From NCBI GenBank assembly GCA_963804885.1, contig CAWDSF010000019.1, positions 62,001 to 126,000 of the forward strand: a DNA stretch of 64,000 nucleotides, given 5' to 3'. Below, piece by piece: positions 37,517 through 46,238 of this stretch; position 1 is the stretch's first letter; every line of letters starts with the position of its first letter. This DNA comes from PALSA-1004 sp963804885 (GTDB lineage Bacteria; Pseudomonadota; Gammaproteobacteria; Burkholderiales; SG8-41). Under the pieces are notes generated by a model. The model worked only from the letters and a program-made list of their open reading frames with translations, searched no databases and was not told the DNA's origin. Both the position numbers and the translations under genes were made by a program.

Positions 37517-38314
37517 TTATTGCAGCGCTTTGTACCGGGCTTCGAGCTTCTTCATTGTCTGCAAGCTTTCTTTCGAGATGGCCTCGTAATAACTGCACTT
37601 GTTCTTCAGCCAAAGTATCTCGAACTCCGTCGCTTTCAAGAGGCCCGCATTCTTGTCGCCGAATGCCGCCGGGCAACCGAAGCGCACCATTTTCGTCTGA
37701 AAGCCATCCAGCAATCCCGGCGGCAGGTCCTTCAGGATTTTCAGGTTGCTTACGCTTGTGGTGCCTCCACCGATCGTAGTCTCGAAGCCCTTGGCCTTCG
37801 CTTTGGTCAACGTATCTTTCGTGAGCTCTAAAACCTTGGAGTTATTGTAATCATCGTCTGTGCCGGTTAGCCCCATCGACCAGACCAGGTCTTCGCGCCC
37901 GATCACGAGTCCGAACAGCTCTCCGCTACCGGGCACTTGAAGCATCGCTTCGAGATTGTTGTACGCGGTAATGGTTTCGATATAAAAAATGAAATCGGTC
38001 CCCTTCTTTTCCTCGGCCGGGAAAATGAAGTTGATGGCGGCGATGAACTTCCGCAAGGAAAACTCGCAGCTCGTCATCGGCGCGGCGATCCGGTCCGCGC
38101 CCAGCGCGCGCGCCTCGCGCATGTCCGTGATGGCCTCGGCGCCCCCGATCTTGATCGTCAACCTGAGCCCCGCCCTCATCACGACTTCTTTGAGCCGCAT
38201 GAGCTCCCACGTCTGCATGCCGGAGCTTTCCATGTTGCCCTTCACTGCGAGCGCGTGGTGGTTTTCTTTGAGATCGACAAGCAGCTCGACCATTTTTTTC
38301 TCAGTGGCGTTCAT
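37517..38314 (-). CDS. HpcH/HpaI aldolase / citrate lyase family protein 1
   Basis: Intact 265-residue TIM-barrel lyase of the phosphoenolpyruvate/pyruvate superfamily. It starts MNATEKKMVELLVDLKENHH. MRLKEVVMRAGLRLTIKIGG, ALGADRIAAPMTSCEFSLRK, FYIETITAYNNLEAMLQVPG (metal/substrate Glu) and FGLVIGREDLVWSMGLTGTD (metal Asp region) follow. The family splits or forms C-C bonds to pyruvate or acyl-CoA; the exact substrate is unknown. It is the first gene of a pair with Bug gene 3. Confidence 0.85.
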   Translation of the reverse strand: MNATEKKMVELLVDLKENHHALAVKGNMESSGMQTWELMRLKEVVMRAGLRLTIKIGGAEAITDMREARALGADRIAAPMTSCEFSLRKFIAAINFIFPAEEKKGTDFIFYIETITAYNNLEAMLQVPGSGELFGLVIGREDLVWSMGLTGTDDDYNNSKVLELTKDTLTKAKAKGFETTIGGGTTSVSNLKILKDLPPGLLDGFQTKMVRFGCPAAFGDKNAGLLKATEFEILWLKNKCSYYEAISKESLQTMKKLEARYKALQ

Positions 38315-38483
38315 CGCTTAATGCTCCATATTGGCTGTGATTTAAAGAAGTGAATTCGGGCAATTGGTTTAGCGTCGCACAAGTTGCCGATAACCTCAAA
38401 TTGCCCATTTTTTGACCCGCTAATTTTGCATCGCGCGCCAAAGTGATACGCTGACAAATCTATCCCTATTGGGAATGTTGTAA

Positions 38484-39459
38484 GTGGCCAAAATTACCAA
38501 TCGTCGCAAATTGCTCGTCGCCGTTTGCGCAATCCTGACGGTCAACGCGGCTGCAGCCGCCGACTACCCGATAAAGCCGATTCGCATCATTGCGCCGTTT
38601 CCGCCGGCCAGCGTGGCGGACGTGCTGGCGCGGCCCATCGCGCAAAAGATGGCTGAAACCTGGGGGCAACCCGTCATTGTCGACAACCGCGCCGGCGCGG
38701 CGGGCAATGTCGGAGCGGAGCTGGTGGCAAAAGCGCCGCCCGACGGTTACACGCTATTGCTCGGCACGATAGGCACGAACGCGGTCAATGCGGCCTTGTA
38801 TGCCAAGCTGCCGTACAACGCGCAAAAAGATTTCGCGCCGGTGTCGCAGGTGGCGACCAGTTATCTGCTGCTGGTGATGCATCCGTCGGTGCCGGTGAGA
38901 ACGGTGAAGGACGTCATCGCGCTGGCAAAATCGCAGCCGGTCCCGCTCAACTTCGGCTCCGCCGGCGTAGGCACCACGCCGTATCTGGCGGGCGAGATGT
39001 TCAAGGTGATGGCGGGCGTGCCGATGACGCACGTCGCATACAAGGGCAGCCCACAGTCCGCGATCGATCTCGGTGGCGGGACGGCTGGACCTCATTTTTG
39101 CGAGCGCCTCCACGGTGTTGCCGTTGATACGCGGGGGCCGCCTGCGCCTTATCGCCATCAGCGCCGCCCGGCGCGATCCCGCAATGCCGGACATTCCGGC
39201 CGTCAACGAAACGCTTCCCGGTTTTGAATTCGAGCCGTGGTGGGGTCTCTTCGCGCCTGCGGGTACGCCGCGGGAAATCGTTGCACGACTGCACGGCGAA
39301 ACCGTACGCACGCTCGCGCTGCAGGAAATCAAATCGCATTACGCCAACCTGGGCATGACCGCTGTTTCCAGCACGCCGGAACAGTTCAGCGCCTACGTGC
39401 AGGACGAGATCGCGCGCTGGGCGAAGATCGTCAAGGCGGCCGGCATCAAGGCGGACTAA
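38484..39459 (+). CDS. Bug-family TctC-like receptor protein 4, frameshifted
   Basis: Receptor with a GTG start at 38,484 and signal peptide (LLVAVCAILTVNAAAAADYP). It has IRIIAPFPPASVADVLARPI, VIVDNRAGAAGNVGAELVAK, PDGYTLLLGTIGTNAVNAAL, LPYNAQKDFAPVSQVATSYL, GVGTTPYLAGEMFKVMAGVP and THVAYKGSPQSAIDL. An extra G near 39,072 shifts the frame; it resumes as GRLDLIFASASTVLPLIRGG and ends EIARWAKIVKAAGIKAD. It is divergent from the HpcH gene and convergent with the FAD monooxygenase. Confidence 0.88.
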
Positions 39460-39462
39460 AAA

Positions 39463-39520
39463 AGGGTGACGAAAAAGGGTGACGAGATATAGGTGACGAG
39501 GTACGGGTGACGAGGTGAAG
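39463..39520. repeat. short tandem repeat GGTGACGAG, four units
   Basis: GGTGACG occurs at 39,465, 39,478, 39,492 and 39,506, a period of 13-14 bases, in the gap between two convergent genes. Spacers vary, so it is degenerate. Confidence 0.75.
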
Positions 39521-39576
39521 GTGGTGAAAACGGAATGTCACTGCATCCACTTTCGACACCGCCCCGCGGACAGCCA

Positions 39577-41106
39577 TCATGACGGCGCGCGAACCTGGAT
39601 ATTTCGATCAGCGAAGTAGCGATCAAGTGCTGAAGGCGCACCAGCACTGTCCGCCAGTGCCACATAGGTGTCGGGTCTGAGCAGGTAGAGGGCGTCGCGC
39701 GCCAGACCGGCCGCCGCATGCTCAGGCCGCCAGGCGAATGCGTGCAGCGAAATGCCGCGCTCATTGCACCAGGCCAGGAGGTCAGCGCGCGGCGTTCCAT
39801 AGACATGAACCTGCCAATTCATCTCCGCGAGAGAGGTGAAATTGTCTTTTCCGTCGACAGCCACCCACGGCAGCCGTTCGCCACCGTGGACGCGACCGGC
39901 GGTGCCGACACTAAGCGGCCCGCCGCGATAGTTGAGGGTGATTTGCGAAACAGTGCGGAAAATGAATTCGCGAACCGCGTCAAATGCCAAGACACCGGGA
40001 ATGACCACGGGCGCGACACGCGTGCGCACGACGTCGGCGATGCGGCCGTCGGCTGTCACGAAGCTGAATGCGCGGTCGGTGGTCGCAACCAGGCGCCGGG
40101 CGAAACCTATCCGCTCGGCTTCATAGCTGTCGAGAAGGGTGTCGGGTGCGCGACCGGCCAGCACTGCCGCGAGCTTCCAGGCAAGATTGACGGCGTCGCC
40201 GATCCCGGTGTTCATCCCCTGACCGCCGGCGGGGCTGTGGATGTGCGCCGCGTCTCCCAGCAGGAAGGCGCGTCCCTTGCGGAAATGATCCGACACCCGA
40301 TGATGCACGTGATAGGTCGAGAACCAGTTCACCTTGGCGATTTTTAATTTGAGGTGATTGATTGCACGGTCGCTGACGTCCGCGAATTTCAGCGTATCGG
40401 CATGATCTGCCCGGTCGTCGCGCACCGTTCCGATCAGCCGCGCCCGGCCGGTTCCCGCCAGCGGAAATACGGCCAGAAAATCGGCCTCGTCGAGGTCGGC
40501 GTGCAGCTCCCCGTTTATTGCAGGGCCGGCCGCCTCAACATCGGCAACGTAGAAGAGCTGGCGATAGGTGCCGCCGGGGAATCCCGTGCCAATAGTTTCG
40601 CGCACGTCGGAACGGGCGCCGTCGCATCCGGCGACGTAATGCGCTGCGCAGATTTTTTCGCGTCCCTCGGGATCCCGCAGGCGCGCGACGATGCGATCAC
40701 CTTCATCCTTGAATCCGATCAGTTCGCATCGGCGTTCGACCGCGACACCGGCCGCTTCAAGACGATCGATCAGGAGACGCTCGTGCTCGTCCTGGGGGAA
40801 GATCTCGAGGAAAGAATAGGGCGTCAGGTCCGATCCTACGGTCTCGAAGGACAGGCGCGCTTTCGGCTCACCGGTTACCCACAGGTTTATCGCGGGAACC
40901 TTATGGCCGCGCGCGAGGACGGCATCGGCGAGATCGAGTTGGCGGTAGAGCTCGAGCGTGCGCGCCTGCACTGCAAGGGCGCGCGAGGTCGTGCCCGATT
41001 CCGCAGTCTTGTCGATGATACGGACCTTGACCCCAAGCTTCGTGAGCCAAAGCGCCAGGATCAAGCCCGTCGGCCCTGCGCCGATGATCAGAACATCCGT
41101 ATCCAT
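39577..41106 (-). CDS. FAD-dependent aromatic monooxygenase (MhpA/PheA/TfdB type)
   Basis: Intact ~509-residue flavoprotein hydroxylase. It has DVLIIGAGPTGLILALWLTK (FAD-binding Rossmann), ALAVQARTLELYRQLDLADA, VAGCDGARSDVRETIGTGF (DG fingerprint), HHRVSDHFRKGRAFLLGDAA, HIHSPAGGQGMNTGIGDAVN (GD motif) and LAWKLAAVLAGRAPDTLLDS, then a thioredoxin-like C-terminal domain (GKDNFTSLAEMNWQVHVYGT). The family adds a hydroxyl to phenolic rings with NADPH and O2. The substrate is unknown; nearby GST, dioxygenase and hydrolases suggest aromatic catabolism. It starts at the second of two ATGs. Confidence 0.9.
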   Translation of the reverse strand: MDTDVLIIGAGPTGLILALWLTKLGVKVRIIDKTAESGTTSRALAVQARTLELYRQLDLADAVLARGHKVPAINLWVTGEPKARLSFETVGSDLTPYSFLEIFPQDEHERLLIDRLEAAGVAVERRCELIGFKDEGDRIVARLRDPEGREKICAAHYVAGCDGARSDVRETIGTGFPGGTYRQLFYVADVEAAGPAINGELHADLDEADFLAVFPLAGTGRARLIGTVRDDRADHADTLKFADVSDRAINHLKLKIAKVNWFSTYHVHHRVSDHFRKGRAFLLGDAAHIHSPAGGQGMNTGIGDAVNLAWKLAAVLAGRAPDTLLDSYEAERIGFARRLVATTDRAFSFVTADGRIADVVRTRVAPVVIPGVLAFDAVREFIFRTVSQITLNYRGGPLSVGTAGRVHGGERLPWVAVDGKDNFTSLAEMNWQVHVYGTPRADLLAWCNERGISLHAFAWRPEHAAAGLARDALYLLRPDTYVALADSAGAPSALDRYFADRNIQVRAPS

Positions 41107-41159
41107 CATTCTTTTGACTATACCGGATCAGAAAGTCGTCACGAATCAGGCGGGTTGAT

Positions 41160-41810
41160 TTACGGCCACGGTCTGCTTGCGTGAAGTTTGGCCGTCGCAG
41201 GATCGTCCATCCGTTGCAGCCTGGGCACCCAGCGCGGCAACGCTTCGATCCGTCTTAGCCATTCTCGCACTGCGGGATATGTTTCAATTTTGTATTCGCT
41301 TTCCGATGCGCGCGATACGTGCGGATAGCAGGCAATATCGGCAATCGTCGGGAGCGGGCCTGCCAGCCATTCACTCGACGCAAGTTCCCGCTCTATCAGC
41401 GCCAGAGCGCTCTCCCCCAGCGCCTTTGCCTCGGCAATATCGCCTTTGCGGCTGCCCCGCTGAATGTGTCGGACACGAACCAGGCCGTGAAGAATTTCGC
41501 TTTGCGCCAACGCCAGCCATTGCATTACGCGTGCAAGCGCCGGTGCATCTAACGGCAGCCAGGATCCCGCGCCGAAGCTCCGGCCGATGAATGTCAGGAT
41601 CGAGGTGGAATCCCAATAGCACTCATCCCTGACCTTCAGAAAAGGCACCAGGCCGCGGGGATTCATTTCCAGAAACCACTGCGGCCGTTCGCGCGCATTG
41701 CCAAACGGCAGCATCACGCATTCGTAGGGCACGTCCAGCAAGGACAACAGCAAGGTGCACTTATAGCTATTGGTCGAACCCGGATGAACGTAAAGCGCTA
41801 AATCGCTCAC
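41160..41810 (-). CDS. glutathione S-transferase family protein 1
   Basis: Intact 216-residue GST. The thioredoxin-like N-domain has LYVHPGSTNSYKCTLLLSLL (active-site Ser/Asn region), YECVMLPFGNARERPQWFLE, MNPRGLVPFLKVRDECYWDS (cis-Pro and SNAIL-like DSTSIL). The helical C-domain has AEAKALGESALALIERELAS and AGPLPTIADIACYPHVSR. It may conjugate or isomerise products of the neighbouring monooxygenase or act in detoxification. It lies between the TauD-type gene and the monooxygenase, all on the minus strand. Confidence 0.88.
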   Translation of the reverse strand: MSDLALYVHPGSTNSYKCTLLLSLLDVPYECVMLPFGNARERPQWFLEMNPRGLVPFLKVRDECYWDSTSILTFIGRSFGAGSWLPLDAPALARVMQWLALAQSEILHGLVRVRHIQRGSRKGDIAEAKALGESALALIERELASSEWLAGPLPTIADIACYPHVSRASESEYKIETYPAVREWLRRIEALPRWVPRLQRMDDPATAKLHASRPWP

Positions 41811-41829
41811 TGAAGAACGGCCCGGTCAG

Positions 41830-42721
41830 CTAAACCGGTTTCTCACCTCTGATCTGAACGCGATGAAGCTTGCGCCGGGTCGTCGGATCAAATGCGTCCC
41901 TGCGGTGTACGAGACAACGATTGTCCCAAACCAGAACGTCGCCCATCTGCCATTCCTGGCTCCATACAAACTGAGGTTGTGAAGCATGCGCCCACAGTTG
42001 ATCCAGCAGCCGCTCGCTTTCTTCCACCGGCAGGCCGATAACGTAAGCATTGAACCGGCGGCCAAGATACAGCGCCTTTTTGCCCGTTCGCGGATGCACG
42101 CGAAAGATCGGATGACGGGCGCCGGGTGCTTCGCGAACGTCCGTCACGACTTTGAAATCCTTTGCGGATCTGCCCTGCGCTGTTGTATGTCTCGTCGTGG
42201 TTTATGAATTTTCCGGCCAGCTCCTGCTTGAGGTTGCCGGGCAGCGTTTCATAAGCGAGATATTGATTGGAAAAATAGGTGTCGCCGCCGGAGGGCGGCA
42301 ATTCGACCGCATTCAGAATCGCATACGAAATCGGCGTGTCGCGATAAGACATGTCGGTGTGCCAGCTTGCCTCGCCGGCGCCCAGATTGCCTTGAGGCTG
42401 GCCGTTCTCCACGATGTTCGAAATCACGAGAATGTCAGGATACGCATCGATGTACGGCTTGCCGATGATGCTCATGCCGGGCGGTTCGAACTCGCCAAAA
42501 TGTTTGCCCAACTTGATCAGATGCTCGTTATCAAGCCGCTGTCCGCGAAACAACAAGACGAGGTGCTCGTCGATCGCTTTCTGGATGACGGAAAACGACT
42601 GCGCGTCCAGATTGTTGAGGTCGATGCCTCTGATTTCGGCGCCGCATGCCTTTCCGCTGGGTATGACTTCAGAGTGACTTGCCTGATTGGGCTTCACGGT
42701 TGATGTTTGTGCTGTTTGCAT
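41830..42721 (-). CDS. TauD/TfdA-family Fe(II)/2-oxoglutarate dioxygenase, frameshifted
   Basis: Non-haem iron dioxygenase (~290 residues). The ATG at 42,721 (GAGAGAG upstream) gives a short leader, then CGAEIRGIDLNNLDAQSFSV, IQKAIDEHLVLLFRGQRLDN, GEASWHTDMSYRDTPISYAI (the H and D iron ligands), GDTYFSNQYLAYETLP, MGDVLVWDNRCLVHRRDAFD (distal His) and TTRRKLHRVQIRGEKPV (2OG-binding Arg). One extra base near 42,146 splits the protein between RKGF and KVVTDV. It is divergent from a GntR/HutC regulator 89 bases away, which probably controls it. Confidence 0.88.
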
Positions 42722-42810
42722 AATGTCTCTCTCCACTTCAGATGATTCGTATGACGCGCTACGGAAGTTTGCTTATACTTATCGCTCGAAATTTATCAGA
42801 TTAAATTCAT
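42722..42810. promoter_or_regulatory. divergent promoter region, TauD-type gene / GntR regulator
   Basis: An AT-rich 89-base gap between divergent starts. It contains TTGCTTATACTTATCG (42,770-42,785) and AATTTATCAGATTAAATT (42,790-42,808), an imperfect inverted repeat that could be a GntR operator overlapping the promoter. This is by position and composition only. Confidence 0.35.
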
Positions 42811-43572
42811 ATGCCGCGAAATGCGTTGAACACCAGGCTCGAGATGCAGGCCGCGGAACCGCTTTACAAGCAAGTCGAACGGCAGATTCTCAATTGCCTT
42901 GCGCAAGGCGAATGGAAGCCGGGCGACCGCCTGCCCACGGAGTCTCAACTCGCGGAACGATTCGGGGTGGCCGTGCTTACCGTGCGGGCGGGAATCAGGG
43001 ACCTGGTTGAAACCAGCATACTGGTGCGCAAGCAAGGCAGCGGAACTTACGTGGCGCGCCATGATCGGCAGCGGCGACGCTATCAATTTACGCACGTATT
43101 TCGCAACGATGGCACCAAGATCACGCCCGAACGCCGGCTCGTTTCGTTCACGAAGGTTGCTGCTGACGACGCGAGTGCGAAGTATTTGCAGTTGCGCCCG
43201 GGCGACAGGGCAACGCTCTATCGCATTGAATGCCTGCTCAAGCTCGAAGGCCGCGCGGTTGCGCTGATGGACATCATGATTCCGACGCGCCTTTTCAGCG
43301 GGCTCACGGCACGGGCGATCGAAAAGAGCGAGGAAAACCTTTACGCCGTCTACCAGAACGCGTGCGACGTAAACGTAATCCGCATAAAGGAACAAGTACA
43401 CGCCGTGAGGGCGGGCGGACGTGCCGCCAAAATCCTCGGGATTCCGGCCGCCGACCCTGCCCTGCGCATCGATCGAATTGCCTACACGTACAACGACGTT
43501 CCGGTCGAATTTCGCAGGCGAGTCCACAGTGCGGCAGATTTTCATTACGAACTCGATGAAGGCGGAATCTGA
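42811..43572 (+). CDS. GntR-family transcriptional regulator, HutC subfamily
   Basis: Intact 253-residue regulator. The winged helix (residues ~17-85) reads EPLYKQVERQILNCLAQGEW, KPGDRLPTESQLAERFGVAV, LTVRAGIRDLVETSILVRKQ, GSGTYVA. The UTRA effector domain (residues ~105-245) has ITPERRLVSFTKVAADDASA, LQLRPGDRATLYRIECLLKL and ALRIDRIAYTYNDVPVEFRR. HutC-type regulators respond to small-molecule acids or amino acid derivatives. It is divergent from the dioxygenase and ends 8 bases from the convergent enolase-superfamily gene. Confidence 0.92.
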   Translation: MPRNALNTRLEMQAAEPLYKQVERQILNCLAQGEWKPGDRLPTESQLAERFGVAVLTVRAGIRDLVETSILVRKQGSGTYVARHDRQRRRYQFTHVFRNDGTKITPERRLVSFTKVAADDASAKYLQLRPGDRATLYRIECLLKLEGRAVALMDIMIPTRLFSGLTARAIEKSEENLYAVYQNACDVNVIRIKEQVHAVRAGGRAAKILGIPAADPALRIDRIAYTYNDVPVEFRRRVHSAADFHYELDEGGI

Positions 43573-43580
43573 AAGCGGGG

Positions 43581-44666
43581 TCAGCTCACCGCGACCGGCG
43601 AAAACCGTTCCCGGCGCAGTTCATGTGCTTTGACGGCTTGCAGATCGAGCTCGGGCCAGAAGCCGGGCTTGAGCACGATGGAGCCTGCGTCGAACGCCAG
43701 CGGCTCTTTGAATAAACGCGTTACGGGTTTCAGAAAACCATTCATGTCGCCCGCTCGCCGCAGGAACGTGCGTCCTGTGCAAGCCTCTACCCAGCACAGC
43801 AGTTCGGTTGCAACACCATCGCCCAGACAGATGTCCAGCCCGACTTGCCGGGCTCGTTCCATTGCAGCGACTGCGCGATCGATTCCGCCTATCCGCTTCA
43901 ACTTGAGCTTGACGAATTTCACCCCGGGAACCATGGCCGCCCGGTCGATATCGTCAATACTCTTGATCGACTCGTCCAGCATCAAAGGCACCGTTGACAC
44001 CTTCGCGACCGCGGCGTTTGCGTCCCACGCGTCGGCTCCGCACGGCTGCTCGAACAATGCAATGCTTTCGGGATTGAGCGACGAAGCAAAGCGGCAACCC
44101 TGCGCCTGGTCGTAACCGCGATTGGCATCCATGGTGATCGACGCGCGCCCGCGCGCCGCTTTCTGCACCGCGCTTACCCGCGCGAGATCTTCGTCCACAT
44201 CCCAGCCGACTTTGACCTTCAGCGTCCTGTAGCCTTCCGCAAGCAGGCGCTCGACTTCGTCGTTAATTTCGGGAATCGTTTTGCCGGACACCGGAACCAG
44301 CAATGGCACACGCGCTTCTTCCGCGACGTTCAAGACGGGATGACGTTCCAGCATGGCGAGGGCGGTGAGCATGGCCGTTGCGGCGAACGGCGCATGGGCT
44401 ACCGCACTATCCAGAACGACCCTCGCTTCGGACGCGGTCTTTCCAAGCAATGCCTCGCCGTGCTCGCGGCAGAATTGCCAGCCGCTATCCGTCGTTTCAG
44501 CAGTCGAACCCGCCGGGATATACGCCTCACCCCAGCCGACAGCGCCGTTGTCACCGTGAATTTCAACCAGGATCGGCTCGAGCTCAGTGTAAGTGCGAAA
44601 AGAAACGCGGTAGGGCTTTTTAAGCGGCAGCTTGAGCTGGTGCAGCATTATTTGGTTTAGCTTCAT
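43581..44666 (-). CDS. enolase-superfamily enzyme (mandelate racemase / muconate lactonizing type)
   Basis: Intact 361-residue enzyme. The capping domain has LKLPLKKPYRVSFRTYTELE and GAVGWGEAYI. The barrel has the general-base motif LKVKVGWD (KxK), SITMDANRGYDQAQG (first metal Asp), IALFEQPCGADAWDANAAVA (metal Glu), PLMLDESIKSIDDIDRAAMV (metal Asp) and DICLGDGVATELLCWVEACT. The family abstracts a proton alpha to a carboxylate; cycloisomerase, dehydratase and racemase activities are all possible. It is divergent from Bug gene 5, which may deliver the substrate. Confidence 0.88.
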   Translation of the reverse strand: MKLNQIMLHQLKLPLKKPYRVSFRTYTELEPILVEIHGDNGAVGWGEAYIPAGSTAETTDSGWQFCREHGEALLGKTASEARVVLDSAVAHAPFAATAMLTALAMLERHPVLNVAEEARVPLLVPVSGKTIPEINDEVERLLAEGYRTLKVKVGWDVDEDLARVSAVQKAARGRASITMDANRGYDQAQGCRFASSLNPESIALFEQPCGADAWDANAAVAKVSTVPLMLDESIKSIDDIDRAAMVPGVKFVKLKLKRIGGIDRAVAAMERARQVGLDICLGDGVATELLCWVEACTGRTFLRRAGDMNGFLKPVTRLFKEPLAFDAGSIVLKPGFWPELDLQAVKAHELRRERFSPVAVS

Positions 44667-44810
44667 CGCACATTCGTCCTCAGCCGTTACGATACTGAAC
44701 AGCCGTCGATTTAAAAAACTTGTTTTATCACAATTGCTATGTATTATATATATGAATTCATTTTGACCGCAATCAGTCCAGATTCGCCGCGGTTGCACCA
44801 GGAGGGGCCT

Positions 44811-45776
44811 TTGCCAGTACATACGCTACGCCGCCACGCGACTTGCGTGGCATTGTTGTTGCTCGCTTGCAGCAGTGCGATTGCGCAGCCTTATCCCGCC
44901 AAGCCTGTGCGGGTCCTCGTTCCGTTCGCCGCGGGCGGCACCTTCGATCTGGTTGCCCGGGTCATTTCGCTGCGCCTAAGCGAACTTTGGGGCCAGCAGG
45001 TCGTTGTCGACAATCGTGCGGGCGGCGGCACCATCATCGCGACGGAGATGGTCGCCAAGTCCAACCCCGACGGTTACACGCTTTTTCTGTCTCCCAACGC
45101 CCTCGCCGCCAACCCGGCGTTGCAAAAGAAACTGCCGTACGACACTGCGCGTGATTTGACGCCCGTGGTGATGGTCGCATCGCAACCGATGGCACTCGGC
45201 ACTTACCCTTCGTTTCGCGCCAACTCGATCAAGGACCTGATCGACATGGCCAAAGCAAAACCGGGAGAATTCTCCTACGGCATGGCTGGCATCGGCAGCG
45301 GCGGCCATCTCGCCGGCGAGATATTCAAGACCGCTGCAGGCATCGACATAGTGCCGATCAGTTACAAAGGCGGCAATATCGCCATGCTCGAAGTCATGGC
45401 CGCGCAAATCCCACTGGTGATGACGGGGCTGCCGAATCTTTTGCCGCAACAGCGCGCGGGCAAGATCAAGATCCTGGCAATTACGAACTCGAAGCGTTCG
45501 GCGATTGCGCCGGACATTCCCACGGTCGCCGAGACAGTTCCAGGTTATGAATTCCGAAATTGGTTCGGTCTCATCGTTGCTGCCGGCACTCCGCCGGCAA
45601 TCGTTCGTAAAATAAATACTGACGTAAACAAGGCCTTGAATTCAGGCGATACACATCAACGCCTCTGGGATCAGGGTTTTGACGTGCTTGGCGGCACTCA
45701 GCAGGAATTCGAGCGGATCGTCAAAACTGACACTGAGAAATTTTCGAAGATCATCAAAGAAATGGGAATCAAGTAA
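44811..45776 (+). CDS. Bug-family TctC-like receptor protein 5
   Basis: Intact 321-residue receptor with a TTG start at 44,811 directly after an AGGAGG site. Signal peptide (TCVALLLLACSSAIAQPYPA), then VRVLVPFAAGGTFDLVARVI, VVVDNRAGGGTIIATEMVAK, PDGYTLFLSPNALAANPALQ, LPYDTARDLTPVVMVASQPM, VPISYKGGNIAMLEVMAAQI and PTVAETVPGYEFRNWFGLIV. The upstream ATG at 44,739 lacks a good site. It is divergent from the enolase-superfamily gene. The 3' end is overlapped by the reading frame of the convergent cupin gene. Confidence 0.92.
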   Translation: MPVHTLRRHATCVALLLLACSSAIAQPYPAKPVRVLVPFAAGGTFDLVARVISLRLSELWGQQVVVDNRAGGGTIIATEMVAKSNPDGYTLFLSPNALAANPALQKKLPYDTARDLTPVVMVASQPMALGTYPSFRANSIKDLIDMAKAKPGEFSYGMAGIGSGGHLAGEIFKTAAGIDIVPISYKGGNIAMLEVMAAQIPLVMTGLPNLLPQQRAGKIKILAITNSKRSAIAPDIPTVAETVPGYEFRNWFGLIVAAGTPPAIVRKINTDVNKALNSGDTHQRLWDQGFDVLGGTQQEFERIVKTDTEKFSKIIKEMGIK

Positions 45777-46193
45777 TAGGAGCGTCGGAGGCTCAGGCCC
45801 GGTTTTTGCCCAGCGCCGGATGTCGAAGTCGTCGGGCACGGGGAGTATCAGGCTCTGGCGCGGGCCCAGCAATTCACGGTTGGCATGGCCTTCGCCGGTC
45901 AAGTCTTCGGCGAACAGCACGTCGCCGGGACCAAAAACGCGTTTGCCGCCGGCGCAGCTGATCTCCACCGCGCCGAACAGCGTAATCACGAATTGTCGCT
46001 GCTTCGGACAGTGAAATTCCTCGGAGCGGCCGAGCGGGTTCTCGCGAAACGACACGCCCGTTGTCGGGACGAGCGCAGATCTCAGCGAGATGCGCTCGCC
46101 GGCGATCAGTTCGTTCATAGGCACGATCAGGTCTTCGAAGTGCGAGCGGCCGTCGTCACCGGTATAGATGTGGCTTATTTTCTTGTGCGACAT
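45642..46193 (-). CDS. cupin-domain protein, 3' end uncertain
   Basis: Small beta-barrel protein. It starts MSHKKISHIYTGDDGRSHFE; ERISLRSALVPTTGVSFREN, EEFHCPKQRQFVITLFGAVE, RVFGPGDVLFAEDLTGEGHA (cupin motif) and QSLILPVPDDFDIRRW follow. Relatives I recall end soon after this point at ~130 residues. Here the frame runs on for ~50 residues antisense to Bug gene 5 (135-base overlap). A TGA is present one frame over just after KTGP near 45,802, so a single-base indel probably removed the true stop. Function unknown. Confidence 0.7.
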   Translation of the reverse strand: MSHKKISHIYTGDDGRSHFEDLIVPMNELIAGERISLRSALVPTTGVSFRENPLGRSEEFHCPKQRQFVITLFGAVEISCAGGKRVFGPGDVLFAEDLTGEGHANRELLGPRQSLILPVPDDFDIRRWAKTGPEPPTLLLLDSHFFDDLRKFLSVSFDDPLEFLLSAAKHVKTLIPEALMCIA

Positions 46194-46238
46194 GTGGAAT
46201 CCTTTCGATGGATTAATCCGGATCGGCGCCGGTTATCG

